Assembly: GCA_015295885.1 (NCBI GenBank)
Contig: DVEE01000433.1
Coordinates: 1-8,605, forward strand
Direction: 5' to 3'
DNA from: Leptolyngbyaceae cyanobacterium M65_K2018_010
GTDB taxonomy: Bacteria; Cyanobacteriota; Cyanobacteriia; Phormidesmidales; Phormidesmidaceae
Length of the DNA stretch: 8,605 bases
Part shown: piece by piece, positions 1 through 6,477 of the stretch
Position numbering within the stretch: position 1 is the stretch's first letter
Layout of the letters: every line of letters starts with the position of its first letter
The notes under the pieces: generated by a model
What the model saw: only the letters and a program-made list of their open reading frames with translations
What the model was told of the DNA's origin: nothing
Database searches by the model: none
Position numbers and translations under genes: made by a program

Positions 1-46
1 GGCTGGGGCCGTAGCTCAGAATAAAAGCACCCTGGAGGCCCCAGCC
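1..46. repeat. GC-rich inverted repeat / stem-loop at window edge
   Basis: The arms GGCTGGGGCC (1-10) and GGCCCCAGCC (37-46) are perfect 10-bp complements around a 26-nt spacer. No T-run follows on the plus strand, so it is not a textbook intrinsic terminator, although it could end or process a transcript entering from outside the window. Bases 5-19 (GGGGCCGTAGCTCAG) match the usual first 15 positions of a bacterial tRNA, but the anticodon and T arms are absent. The left context lies outside the window, so the arms may extend further. Confidence 0.6.
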
Positions 47-99
47 ACCTCAGTGATAGGCTGAAAATCACGACTAAAGGGGAAAAGCGCCAGCACAAT

Positions 100-119
100 G
101 AAGCAGAAAGAAGCAGAAA
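100..119. repeat. Perfect tandem duplication of a 10-mer
   Basis: GAAGCAGAAA occurs twice head to tail (100-109 and 110-119), about 45 bp before the sfsA start. The second copy also contributes AGCAG (112-116), which can pair with CTGCT (124-128) in a small hairpin. The outer words AAAGGGG (76-82) and CCCCTTT (144-150) are complementary and bracket the duplication. Its role in the sfsA leader is unknown. Confidence 0.7.
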
Positions 120-162
120 TTTCCTGCTAGGGTAGTGCCACAGCCCCTTTGCTGATTATCCT

Positions 163-906
163 ATGATGACCGATTGGTACTATCCTTTTCCTCCCCTCTA
201 TGCCGGTACCTTGCTGAAGCGCTACAAGCGGTTCTTTGCAGATATTGAGCTAGATAGCGGCGAAGTGATTACCGCCCATTGCCCCAATACCGGACCAATG
301 ACCGGAGTTTGCCAGATTGGCGGGCGAGTGCAGGTTTCCCATAACCCTAACCCCAAGCGCAAGCTGGCCTATACCTGGGAACTGGCCGAGGTCAACGACA
401 CGGTGCCCACCTGGGTGGGGGCTAATACGGCTCTGCCCAACCGGGTAATGCAATCGGTGCTAGAAGCCCGGTTAATTCCGGAATTGGGCGACTATACAAC
501 GATTCAGCCGGAGGTGCGCTACGGCAGCGACGGCAAGAGCCGGATCGATTTTGTGGTGGCTGGGGATAACGGGCAGCCCCCTACCTATATCGAAATTAAG
601 AATACGACCTGGGCCCAGGGTACTTTGGCGTTGTTCCCTGATACAGTGACAACCCGAGGCCAAAAGCACCTGAAGGAACTGATCGGCCTAGTGCCTCAGG
701 CCAAGGCGGCGATGGTGTATTTCATCAACCGGGGCGATTGCACCCACTTTGCCCCGGGAGATAAGGCCGATCCTACCTATGGAGAACTTTTACGAGCGGC
801 GATCGCAGCGGGAGTGCAGGTCTTCCCCTGCCGGTTTGAGGTCACGCCCCAGGGGATACGCTATCTTGGTCTGGCCACCCTTTGCCTGACATCCTCAGGG
901 GAATAG
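163..906 (+). CDS. sfsA: SfsA family protein (sugar fermentation stimulation protein homolog)
   Basis: The 247-aa product matches SfsA along its full length, about the normal size for the family. Visible family blocks are the N-terminal RYKRFFAD (20-27), HCPNTGPMTG (39-48), SRIDF (126-130), YIEIKNTT (142-149) and FPDTVTTRGQKHLKEL (158-173). Asp129, Glu144 and Lys146 form a D-x14-ExK arrangement typical of a PD-(D/E)XK nuclease-like fold. The family name comes from an E. coli maltose-metabolism phenotype with reported DNA binding. The physiological role in cyanobacteria is not established. The start is ATG at 163, but ATG at 166 is equally possible; neither has a clear Shine-Dalgarno sequence. 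The gene stands alone: the next gene is on the opposite strand and more than 300 bp away. A HIP1 octamer lies inside it. Identification is secure, function is not. Confidence 0.95.
   Translation: MMTDWYYPFPPLYAGTLLKRYKRFFADIELDSGEVITAHCPNTGPMTGVCQIGGRVQVSHNPNPKRKLAYTWELAEVNDTVPTWVGANTALPNRVMQSVLEARLIPELGDYTTIQPEVRYGSDGKSRIDFVVAGDNGQPPTYIEIKNTTWAQGTLALFPDTVTTRGQKHLKELIGLVPQAKAAMVYFINRGDCTHFAPGDKADPTYGELLRAAIAAGVQVFPCRFEVTPQGIRYLGLATLCLTSSGE
799..806. repeat. HIP1 octamer GCGATCGC (in sfsA)
   Basis: Exact copy of the palindrome that is over-represented in many cyanobacterial genomes. It encodes part of an Ala-Ile-Ala stretch near the SfsA C-terminus. Confidence 0.9.
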
Positions 907-1219
907 GGAGTTACAGCCCTTGCGGAAAATTTATTCCATGTTTTATCCCATGGCTGGGCGGCCCCGTTAGGCCTATCTCAGGCTGATTGACCATTCTTGA
1001 GTCGCTTGGGTAACCGCGTCGTTGACCGCATTTTAAGCCCCCATGGGGAGTTGATTGACCCAGGTTTAGTGGTAGTCATGGGTGAGGTGATCGAAGTTTT
1101 GCAGCCCCCTGGACAAAGAGGCTAGGGCAGAAGGTTTACACGTCAACCTCAATCAGAGGCGCAGTCCAACTACGCCTCCTGACCGGTAGCAAGGACCTGA
1201 AACGCTAGGCTAGTTAGCC
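907..1219. other. Intergenic gap between convergent sfsA and apcD
   Basis: I find no convincing gene on either strand. It holds three TTGACC words (987-992, 1022-1027, 1055-1060) spaced 35 and 33 bp apart, the first and third inside the longer GATTGACC. It also holds the perfect 10-bp palindrome CCCCATGGGG (1039-1048) and two small hairpins near the apcD end, listed separately. None of the TTGACC words has a good -10 box at 16-18 bp, so I do not call promoters. Confidence 0.6.
1153..1182 (-). terminator. Hairpin downstream of apcD, possible terminator
   Basis: TCAGAGGCG (1153-1161) pairs with CGCCTCCTGA (1173-1182): six contiguous base pairs next to an 11-nt loop, one bulged C, then three more pairs. 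It lies about 40 bp past the apcD stop in the direction of apcD transcription. There is no proper U-tract on the minus strand after it, so termination is only a guess. Confidence 0.3.
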
Positions 1220-1223
1220 CTAG
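1205..1223 (-). terminator. Small hairpin at the apcD stop codon
   Basis: GGCTAGTTAGCC (1208-1219) is a perfect 5-bp stem with a 2-nt loop. Beyond a bulged C, three more pairs (CTA/TAG) extend it into the apcD stop codon at 1220-1222. It could protect or end the apcD mRNA, but the loop is very tight and there is no strong U-tract. Confidence 0.25.
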
Positions 1224-1705
1224 GACATCGCCTGGATAATGTAATCGAAGTAGGGAGCCGCTTCCGACGCATCTTCATCGGACAGCAGGCTGAGGGACGC
1301 TTCCTTGAGACAACGAATGGCTTCCACCATGCCCGGTACCGGCACATCCAGGGAGTTATACATTTCCCGCACCCCAATTAAACCGATGCTTTCAATCGGT
1401 TCCTTGTCACCCGCAATTACTCCGTAGGTGACCAACCGCAGGTACCAGCCATAATCCCGCAGACATTGGTTGCGCTGTTTTTGACCAAAGGCATTCCCTC
1501 CCGGAGCAATAAAATCGGGGCGGCGCCGCCAAAGTTCTCGACTGGCCTGGTCCACAATCTTTTTCTCGTTCTCAGACAGAGTGCTGGCGATCCGCATACG
1601 CTGATCACCCGTTTTCAAAAAGTCTTCGATGGCCTTAAGCTCACCGCTAGTCGGGTAGCGCAGCTCATCATCGGCGTTCAAAATGACTTGGCTAACGACA
1701 GACAT
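1220..1705 (-). CDS. apcD: Allophycocyanin alpha-B chain (ApcD), phycobilisome terminal emitter
   Basis: This 161-aa phycobiliprotein subunit binds one phycocyanobilin in the phycobilisome core. In the family, ApcD is a red-shifted minor alpha-type subunit that passes excitation energy from the core to the photosystems, with PSI and state transitions most often implicated. The chromophore cysteine is Cys81 in QCLRDYGWYLRLVTYG, with the usual Arg83 and Asp84 beside it. ApcD rather than ApcA is indicated by the N-terminal MSVVSQVIL and YPTSGELK (17-24), ENEKKIVDQA (45-54), IGLIGVREMYNSL and the ending APYFDYIIQAMS. Length is exactly as expected. The gene is alone and transcribed away from rlmD, and no other phycobilisome gene is in the window. 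The ATG at 1705 is preceded by an AT-rich leader without a clear Shine-Dalgarno sequence. ApcF or ApcA are less likely alternatives. Confidence 0.93.
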   Translation of the reverse strand: MSVVSQVILNADDELRYPTSGELKAIEDFLKTGDQRMRIASTLSENEKKIVDQASRELWRRRPDFIAPGGNAFGQKQRNQCLRDYGWYLRLVTYGVIAGDKEPIESIGLIGVREMYNSLDVPVPGMVEAIRCLKEASLSLLSDEDASEAAPYFDYIIQAMS

Positions 1706-1730
1706 AGTTAATGAATGACATGGATGACTC

Positions 1731-1739
1731 TTTATATCA
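1731..1739 (-). promoter_or_regulatory. Possible extended -10 promoter element for apcD
   Basis: On the minus strand this reads TGATATAAA: a TG dinucleotide one base before TATAAA, which is 5 of 6 matches to TATAAT. No -35 box stands at 16-18 bp. It would place a start about 20 nt before the apcD ATG. This is an eye match only. Confidence 0.3.
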
Positions 1740-1947
1740 CTGATAGTTTAACGACTTGGGTGACCCTAGGGAAAGTTAAATTCTCATTTAAGTGCCTCTA
1801 AAGCCCAGGACTAACCCGCTTTAACCCCGCTCCCCAATGGACCAATCGGTTCAGTTTCCAGGGGATTCCGCCACTGACCGAGGATCGCCAAGGATGAGAG
1901 GATCCACCCTGGATGTAACTTTTTCGATACATTACTCCCTTTTTCCT

Positions 1948-1982
1948 GCCAGGGCCCCAGGTAAAGGACAGTAATCCCTGGC
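1948..1982. repeat. Inverted repeat with 7-bp perfect arms
   Basis: GCCAGGG (1948-1954) and CCCTGGC (1976-1982) are exact complements around a 21-nt spacer that itself contains another CCAGG. No T-run follows on either strand; a T-rich stretch lies on the left side of the element (plus strand). It could be a regulatory site or an RNA hairpin in a long rlmD leader. Confidence 0.5.
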
Positions 1983-2061
1983 CAAAACAGCCTTCTGAGG
2001 ACTCCCTAACACGAGGGCTGCTTTCATTGCCCTTAACAACCACCCCATTCCGCCGTGGGAT

Positions 2062-2092
2062 TGCTAAAGTCGATAGGCGGGTTTAGCAGGAG
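2062..2092 (+). promoter_or_regulatory. rlmD ribosome binding site with an adjacent hairpin
   Basis: AGGAG at 2088-2092 lies six bases before the rlmD ATG and fixes that start. TGCTAAA (2062-2068) and TTTAGCA (2082-2088) are perfect 7-bp complements, so the 3' arm takes up the first A of the Shine-Dalgarno sequence. Such a stem could partly mask ribosome access, but the fold is predicted only by base pairing. Confidence 0.55.
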
Positions 2093-2098
2093 AGCACC

Positions 2099-3466
2099 AT
2101 GGACGGGTGGCAGCAGGGTGAAACGCTGGAATTAACTATCACTGACCTGAGCAGCAGCGGAGATGGGCTGGGCCGCTGGCAGGAACGGGTCGTGTTTGTG
2201 CCCGATACCGTGCCCGGCGATGCCATTCGGGTGCGGCTGGTGCAGGCTAAACCAACCTTTGCCAGGGGTAAGGTGCGGCAGTTACTCAGCCCTTCCCCCG
2301 ATCGCGTGCGACCGGCCTGCATTGTGGCGGACAAGTGCGGCGGGTGTCAGTGGCAGTCGGTCAGCTACCCGGCCCAACTGGCGGCAAAACAGCAACAGGT
2401 GGTGGATGCCCTGGCGCGCCTGGGCAAGTTTACCCATCCCCCGGTGCAGCCGATTTTAGGGGCTGAGTTGCCCCTGGGCTATCGCAATAAGGCCACCTAT
2501 CCCCTGGCCCGATCGCCGGAAGGTCTGGTGAAGGCCGGTTACTTTCGCAAGGGCAGTCACAAGCTGGTGAACCTGAACCAGTGTCCGGTCCAGGATGAGC
2601 GCTTAAATCCCCTGCTGGCCGAGGTCAAACAGGACATTCAGGAACGGGGTTGGTCGATCTATAACGAAAGCCGCCACACGGGCCGGCTGCGCCATCTAGG
2701 GCTGCGGGTGGGGCGACGCACCGGCCAGTTGCTGCTCACCCTGGTGTCTACGGCCCCTAACCTGAAGGATATTGAACTGCAGGCCCAGGTCTGGCGAGAA
2801 CGCTACCCTGACCTGGTGGGGGTGTGTGTCAATTTGAATCCTGAGAAAACTAACGCCATCTTTGGGCCTGAAACCCTGGTGATTGATGGCGTACCCTACG
2901 TGGAAGAAATCTTTGCCCATCTGCGGTTTCGCATCCACGCCACCACCTTCTTCCAGGTCAATACGGAGCAGGCAGAACGGGTATTGCAGGTGATTCTGGA
3001 AGATCTCCACCTAACCGGGGCTGAAACGATTATTGATGCCTACTGCGGCGTCGGCACCCTGACCCTACCCTTGGCCCAGCGGGCAAAACGCTGCATTGGC
3101 CTAGAGGTGCAACCTGAAGCGGTGGAGCAGGGGTTAGCTAATGCCGGGCTGAATGGCATTGACAACGTGGAATTCCGGGCCGGGGATGTGGGCGAACTCC
3201 TGCCTAAAACCGCAGCCGCCCTATCCGCACCCCCCGATATTGTAGTGCTGGATCCACCTCGTAGGGGCTGCGATCGCCCTGTCCTCGATGCCCTGGTGGC
3301 CCTCAAGCCGCCCCGCCTGGTCTATATGAGCTGCGACCCGGCCACCCTAGCCCGAGATTTACAAATCCTGCGGGATGCGGGGGGGTATACCCTGACCCAC
3401 GTCCAGCCCGCCGACTTCTTTCCCCAGACTCCCCACGTGGAATGTGTCGCATTTCTGGTAGCGTAA
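2099..3466 (+). CDS. rlmD: TRAM-domain 23S rRNA (uracil-5-)-methyltransferase, RlmD type
   Basis: This 455-aa SAM-dependent enzyme methylates carbon 5 of a uridine in 23S rRNA (U1939 in E. coli numbering for RlmD). An N-terminal TRAM domain spans roughly residues 7-62. The four [4Fe-4S] cysteines are Cys74, Cys80, Cys83 and Cys162. The methyltransferase domain has the SAM loop DAYCGVGT (313-320), VLDPPRRGCD (383-392), the catalytic nucleophile Cys412 in YMSCDPATLARDL, and the C-terminal base Glu448 in HVECVAFL. All key residues are present. The start at 2099 is supported by AGGAG six bases upstream. lpxD follows after 30 bp with no terminator visible, suggesting one transcript. In some bacteria a single homolog modifies U747 and U1939 (RlmCD), so the exact target is inferred. 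A tRNA m5U54 methyltransferase is less likely given the TRAM domain and the iron-sulfur cysteines. Confidence 0.9.
   Translation: MDGWQQGETLELTITDLSSSGDGLGRWQERVVFVPDTVPGDAIRVRLVQAKPTFARGKVRQLLSPSPDRVRPACIVADKCGGCQWQSVSYPAQLAAKQQQVVDALARLGKFTHPPVQPILGAELPLGYRNKATYPLARSPEGLVKAGYFRKGSHKLVNLNQCPVQDERLNPLLAEVKQDIQERGWSIYNESRHTGRLRHLGLRVGRRTGQLLLTLVSTAPNLKDIELQAQVWRERYPDLVGVCVNLNPEKTNAIFGPETLVIDGVPYVEEIFAHLRFRIHATTFFQVNTEQAERVLQVILEDLHLTGAETIIDAYCGVGTLTLPLAQRAKRCIGLEVQPEAVEQGLANAGLNGIDNVEFRAGDVGELLPKTAAALSAPPDIVVLDPPRRGCDRPVLDALVALKPPRLVYMSCDPATLARDLQILRDAGGYTLTHVQPADFFPQTPHVECVAFLVA
3270..3277. repeat. HIP1 octamer GCGATCGC (in rlmD)
   Basis: Exact copy, lying right after the DPPRRG motif codons of the methyltransferase domain. 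Confidence 0.9.
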
Positions 3467-3496
3467 AGGCGAGATCCACCGTTCTAGTCACCCCCT

Positions 3497-4537
3497 ATGA
3501 AGTTCAGCACCATTGCCGAAAAGATTCGGATTACGGCGACCTCCAGCTTGGCGACTAACCCTGACCATGATCCTGAACTAACCGGGGTAGCAGCGGTGGA
3601 TGAGGCGCGGCCAGGGACCTTGAGCTACATCGAAGGGGACAAGTTTGCGGCCCTGGTCACTACCACCGGGGCCAGCGCCCTAATCTTGCCCCAGGACGAG
3701 GGTCTACAAGCCCAAGCAACGGAGCGAGGAATCGCCTGGTTGAGTACGGCGGATCCAAGATTGGGGTTTGCCCGGGCCATTGCCCTGTTTTACACCCCCT
3801 ACCGACCCGCCGCCGGCATCCACCCCACCGCGGTGTTGGACCCCACTGTATCCTACGGGGCCAACGTGGCGATTGGGGCCAACGTGGTGATTCAGGCGGG
3901 GGTGCACTTGGGCGATGACGTTTGCCTGCATCCCAACGTGGTGATTTATCCCGATGTACAGGTGGGCGATCGCACCGTGCTCCATGCCAACTGTGTCATC
4001 CACGAACGCAGCCAGATTGGGGCAGACTGCACCATTCACAGCGGCGCGGTAATTGGAGCCGAAGGCTTTGGTTTTGTGCCTACCGCCGCCGGCTGGGAAA
4101 AGATGGAACAATCGGGCATCGTCGTGATCGAAGACGGCGTGCGGGTGGGTAGCAATAGCACCATTGACCGACCAGCGGTGGGTACGACCCGGGTGGGGCG
4201 TGGCACCAAGCTCGATAACCTGGTCCACATTGCCCACGGGTGCCAGGTCGGCGAAGCCGTGGTGATGGCCGGTCAGGTGGGCATGGCCGGCGGGGTCAAA
4301 GTGGGTAATCGGGTGATTTTGGCCGGTCAGGTGGGCATTGCCAACCAGGCCACCATCGGTGATGGTGCGATCGCCACGGCCAAAGCCGGCATCCACAGCG
4401 ATATCGCCCCCGGCGAAATTGTCACCGGCATCCCGGCCTTACCCCACAAGGTTTTTCTCAAAGCCTCAGCGGTGTATCGTCGCCTGCCCGAAATGTACAA
4501 GACCCTGCAACGGTTGCAAAAACAACTTCAGGAGTAA
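3497..4537 (+). CDS. lpxD: UDP-3-O-acylglucosamine N-acyltransferase (LpxD)
   Basis: LpxD transfers a 3-hydroxyacyl chain from acyl-ACP to the 2-amino group of UDP-3-O-acylglucosamine in the cytoplasm, the third committed step of lipid A synthesis. The 346 aa fit the family. Residues 1-100 form the N-terminal uridine-binding domain. About 107-300 are left-handed beta-helix hexapeptide repeats, and about 315-346 are the C-terminal helix ending LQRLQKQLQE. The catalytic histidine is His247 in LDNLVHIAHGCQVG, equivalent to E. coli His239. EGFGF (189-193) and STIDR (221-225) are further family blocks. Coils are nearly identical at the DNA level with 18- and 54-nt periods. The ATG at 3497 lacks a clear Shine-Dalgarno sequence and may depend on coupling to rlmD, 30 bp upstream. 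lpxA, lpxB and lpxC are not in the window. Confidence 0.95.
   Translation: MKFSTIAEKIRITATSSLATNPDHDPELTGVAAVDEARPGTLSYIEGDKFAALVTTTGASALILPQDEGLQAQATERGIAWLSTADPRLGFARAIALFYTPYRPAAGIHPTAVLDPTVSYGANVAIGANVVIQAGVHLGDDVCLHPNVVIYPDVQVGDRTVLHANCVIHERSQIGADCTIHSGAVIGAEGFGFVPTAAGWEKMEQSGIVVIEDGVRVGSNSTIDRPAVGTTRVGRGTKLDNLVHIAHGCQVGEAVVMAGQVGMAGGVKVGNRVILAGQVGIANQATIGDGAIATAKAGIHSDIAPGEIVTGIPALPHKVFLKASAVYRRLPEMYKTLQRLQKQLQE
3966..3973. repeat. HIP1 octamer GCGATCGC (in lpxD, first)
   Basis: Exact copy within the hexapeptide-repeat part of lpxD, encoding Gly-Asp-Arg. Confidence 0.9.
4367..4374. repeat. HIP1 octamer GCGATCGC (in lpxD, second)
   Basis: Exact copy near the end of the beta-helix, encoding Ala-Ile-Ala; read in a different frame from the first lpxD copy. 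Confidence 0.9.
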
Positions 4538-4600
4538 GGTCCCTAGCCACGTATCCGGGCTGCCTTAAACCCCAATGCTGCGCTCATAGGCGGGCTTGGG

Positions 4601-4623
4601 CCATCGCCCTGTCCCGGTGATGG
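4601..4623 (+). terminator. Hairpin between convergent lpxD and the ABC1 kinase gene
   Basis: CCATCGCC (4601-4608) pairs with GGTGATGG (4616-4623) over 8 bp, including one G-T, with a 7-nt loop. It sits in the 96-bp gap between the two stops. The G-T pair is tolerated in plus-strand RNA (G-U) but becomes an A-C mismatch on the minus strand, so it fits lpxD better. No U-tract follows, which is common in cyanobacteria but lowers certainty. Confidence 0.45.
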
Positions 4624-4633
4624 GCTGACACAT

Positions 4634-6340
4634 CTACACCTGTAGCACCTGCCGCAGGCCTCCCACCCCGGGCACCAGTTGCTCAGCTTGGTTCAGGGAA
4701 TAATCGGCTAAAGCCTCCCAGGCCGCTCCCAACACTCGGTCAAGGGTAATGTCATCCTTCACCAAAGCCCATAGACGAGTGACTTCTTCGGTATGCAGGC
4801 GATCATCTTCAGTCAGGGCCAGCAAAATCATCCGCCGCAGGTGGCGGCCCTCCTCTGAGAGGAGGTAACGAATTCCCAGACCCGCCGTGGGTAACACGTC
4901 AAAGTTAGCGTCGCTGCGAGCTATGGCCAGCATATTTTCTAGGCGTTGCCACTGCAGTTGGCCATCCTTAAAGAGAACTTCCAGCAACCGTTGACGCAGG
5001 GCTGGGGTTTCACCCACGAGCAAACGACGGGCCACGTAGGGATAGGCCACATCGACAATCTTAAAATCGGGATTCAGACTCAGGGCCAACCCCTCCTGGG
5101 TCACCAGGGAACGAATAATCAGAGCAAACTTAGCCGGTACCCGAAAGGGATATTCGTACATCAGCTCCGAAAATTGATCGGTAATGGTCTTAAAGTTAAA
5201 GTCCTTCACCCGAGAACCCAGGGCATCTCCAAGCACTCGCTGCAGGGCTGGAACAATCGGCTTTAAGTCGGTCTCCGGAGTCAGAAACCCCAGACTCACA
5301 AAGTCTTGGCCTAACCGCTCAAAGTCCTGATTAATCAAGTGGACAACCGCATCTACCAGGGTTTCCTTAGTGGCCTGACTGAGTTGATCCATCATGCCGA
5401 AGTCGATATAGGCCATGCGACCGTCAGCCATGGCAAACAGGTTGCCAGGGTGAGGATCAGCGTGGAAAAAGCCAAACTCCAGCAATTGCCGCAGACCTGA
5501 AGTCACCCCAATTTCAATCAGCCGATCAGGATTCAGATTCGCCGCCTCAACCTTTTCAACCTCGGTTAGCTTACAGCCCTCAATCCACTCCAGGGTCAAA
5601 ACCCGATGGCTACAGTAGGGCCAATAGATTTTAGGCACCTTAACCGTCGGGTCATCCTTAAAGTTGTCGGCAAACCGCTCTGCGTTTCGCCCTTCGTTCA
5701 AATAATCAATTTCCTCAAAGAGCTTGGTGCCAAACTCATCGACAATTAAGGTGAGGTCGTGCCCAAGGTTAAGGGGCAAAAACCGACCCAGCCAACCCGC
5801 CGCCCAACGCATTAAGAACAGATCTCGACTCAGCATGGGGCGCAGATTGGGACGCTGCACTTTGACAGCCACCTCCTCGCCGGAAAATAACCGGGCCCGG
5901 TAAACCTGTCCCAGACTAGCGGCCGCTACGGGAGTAGGCGAAATTACACTGAAAATTTCTTCGACCGCATAATTAAGCTCAACCTCAATAATGGCTCTGG
6001 CCTCAGCCGTCGGAAAGGGCGGCAACTGATCCTGCAGCTTGGTCAGTTCCTCTAAAAAGTCCTTTCGAACTAAGTCAGGTCGGGTAGATAGGGCTTGCCC
6101 CACCTTGATGAAGGTAGGGCCCAGATGGGTCAACACCTGCCGCAGTTGGGCCGCCCGCTTGGGCTGGTTAGCTTCTTCCAGGCCGGACCATCGGTCAAAC
6201 TGCAAACCCAGGGCAAAGGTGCCCAACCACCAACTGATTTGCAAGACCCGCCAAATCAACGTCCACCATCGCCACCGAAAGTAACGGGCAATGGCTGGGG
6301 CATCATAGGTCCACAGGAAACTTGGATCGGAACTATTCAC
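4634..6340 (-). CDS. ABC1/AarF/UbiB family atypical protein kinase-like protein
   Basis: This 568-aa member of the ABC1K (COQ8/UbiB) family has an atypical kinase fold linked to isoprenoid quinone metabolism. Signature motifs are in order: KVGQ (79-82, the family's KxGQ), the alanine-rich loop AAAS (139-142) in place of a normal P-loop, Lys160 in VAVKVQRP, ExD at Glu210/Asp212, catalytic DPHPGN (295-300) and metal-binding DFG (313-315). Residues 24-48 are very rich in tryptophan and hydrophobic residues and may associate with membrane. The start is GTG at 6338-6340, supported by AAGAGGT nine bases upstream; the next in-frame Met is residue 169, beyond the KxGQ motif. Cyanobacteria make plastoquinone and tocopherols rather than ubiquinone, so the symbol ubiB would mislead; plant relatives act in plastid prenyl-lipid metabolism. 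The substrate is unknown. The neighbouring aminotransferase is 318 bp away, so the gene probably has its own promoter. Confidence 0.93.
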   Translation of the reverse strand: MNSSDPSFLWTYDAPAIARYFRWRWWTLIWRVLQISWWLGTFALGLQFDRWSGLEEANQPKRAAQLRQVLTHLGPTFIKVGQALSTRPDLVRKDFLEELTKLQDQLPPFPTAEARAIIEVELNYAVEEIFSVISPTPVAAASLGQVYRARLFSGEEVAVKVQRPNLRPMLSRDLFLMRWAAGWLGRFLPLNLGHDLTLIVDEFGTKLFEEIDYLNEGRNAERFADNFKDDPTVKVPKIYWPYCSHRVLTLEWIEGCKLTEVEKVEAANLNPDRLIEIGVTSGLRQLLEFGFFHADPHPGNLFAMADGRMAYIDFGMMDQLSQATKETLVDAVVHLINQDFERLGQDFVSLGFLTPETDLKPIVPALQRVLGDALGSRVKDFNFKTITDQFSELMYEYPFRVPAKFALIIRSLVTQEGLALSLNPDFKIVDVAYPYVARRLLVGETPALRQRLLEVLFKDGQLQWQRLENMLAIARSDANFDVLPTAGLGIRYLLSEEGRHLRRMILLALTEDDRLHTEEVTRLWALVKDDITLDRVLGAAWEALADYSLNQAEQLVPGVGGLRQVLQV

Positions 6341-6349
6341 AGCACGCCT

Positions 6350-6356
6350 ACCTCTT
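6350..6356 (-). promoter_or_regulatory. Ribosome binding site for the GTG-started ABC1 kinase gene
   Basis: The minus strand reads AAGAGGT here, nine bases before the GTG at 6338-6340. This Shine-Dalgarno match is what supports the non-ATG start. Confidence 0.6.
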
Positions 6357-6471
6357 ATCCCAGGGGTCAGAAGAAGAATTAAGGGAGGCCACCCATGGCC
6401 CTCTTGTTGGCGGAGAACCTAAGGCACCTAGTCAAGCCTAGGAAGCAACCCGGCTTTCTTTTGTTAATTAC

Positions 6472-6477
6472 AGTATA
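6472..6477 (-). promoter_or_regulatory. Possible -10 box for the ABC1 kinase gene
   Basis: The minus strand reads TATACT, 5 of 6 matches to TATAAT. No -35 box is seen at 16-18 bp. It overlaps the NtcA-like palindrome and would give a leader of about 125 nt. Confidence 0.25.

Larger units (their letters stand above)
1706..2098. other. Divergent intergenic region between apcD and rlmD
   Basis: These 393 bases carry the upstream sequences of both divergent genes. Visible are a -10-like element for apcD near 1731-1739, a 7-bp-arm inverted repeat at 1948-1982, and a hairpin plus Shine-Dalgarno sequence just before rlmD. A minus-strand open frame at 1798-2043 resembles no protein I know and has an arginine/glycine/serine-rich composition that looks like chance. 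I see no RNA gene. Confidence 0.6.

Noticed and set aside
5..80. Intact tRNA gene beginning GGGGCCGTAGCTCAG
   Set aside because: There is no D-stem partner GAGC, no anticodon stem, no T-loop and no properly spaced 3' acceptor strand.
1466..1711. Plus-strand open frame antisense to apcD
   Set aside because: It is a reverse-strand shadow of the well-identified apcD gene with no family match of its own.
1798..2043. Minus-strand open frame of 81 codons in the apcD-rlmD gap
   Set aside because: No family resemblance, no ribosome binding site that I can see, and a composition typical of GC-rich non-coding sequence.
3704..4396. Long minus-strand open frame (230 aa) opposite lpxD
   Set aside because: It mirrors the repetitive hexapeptide region, is histidine/glycine/asparagine-rich with no recognisable domain, and lpxD on the other strand is certain.
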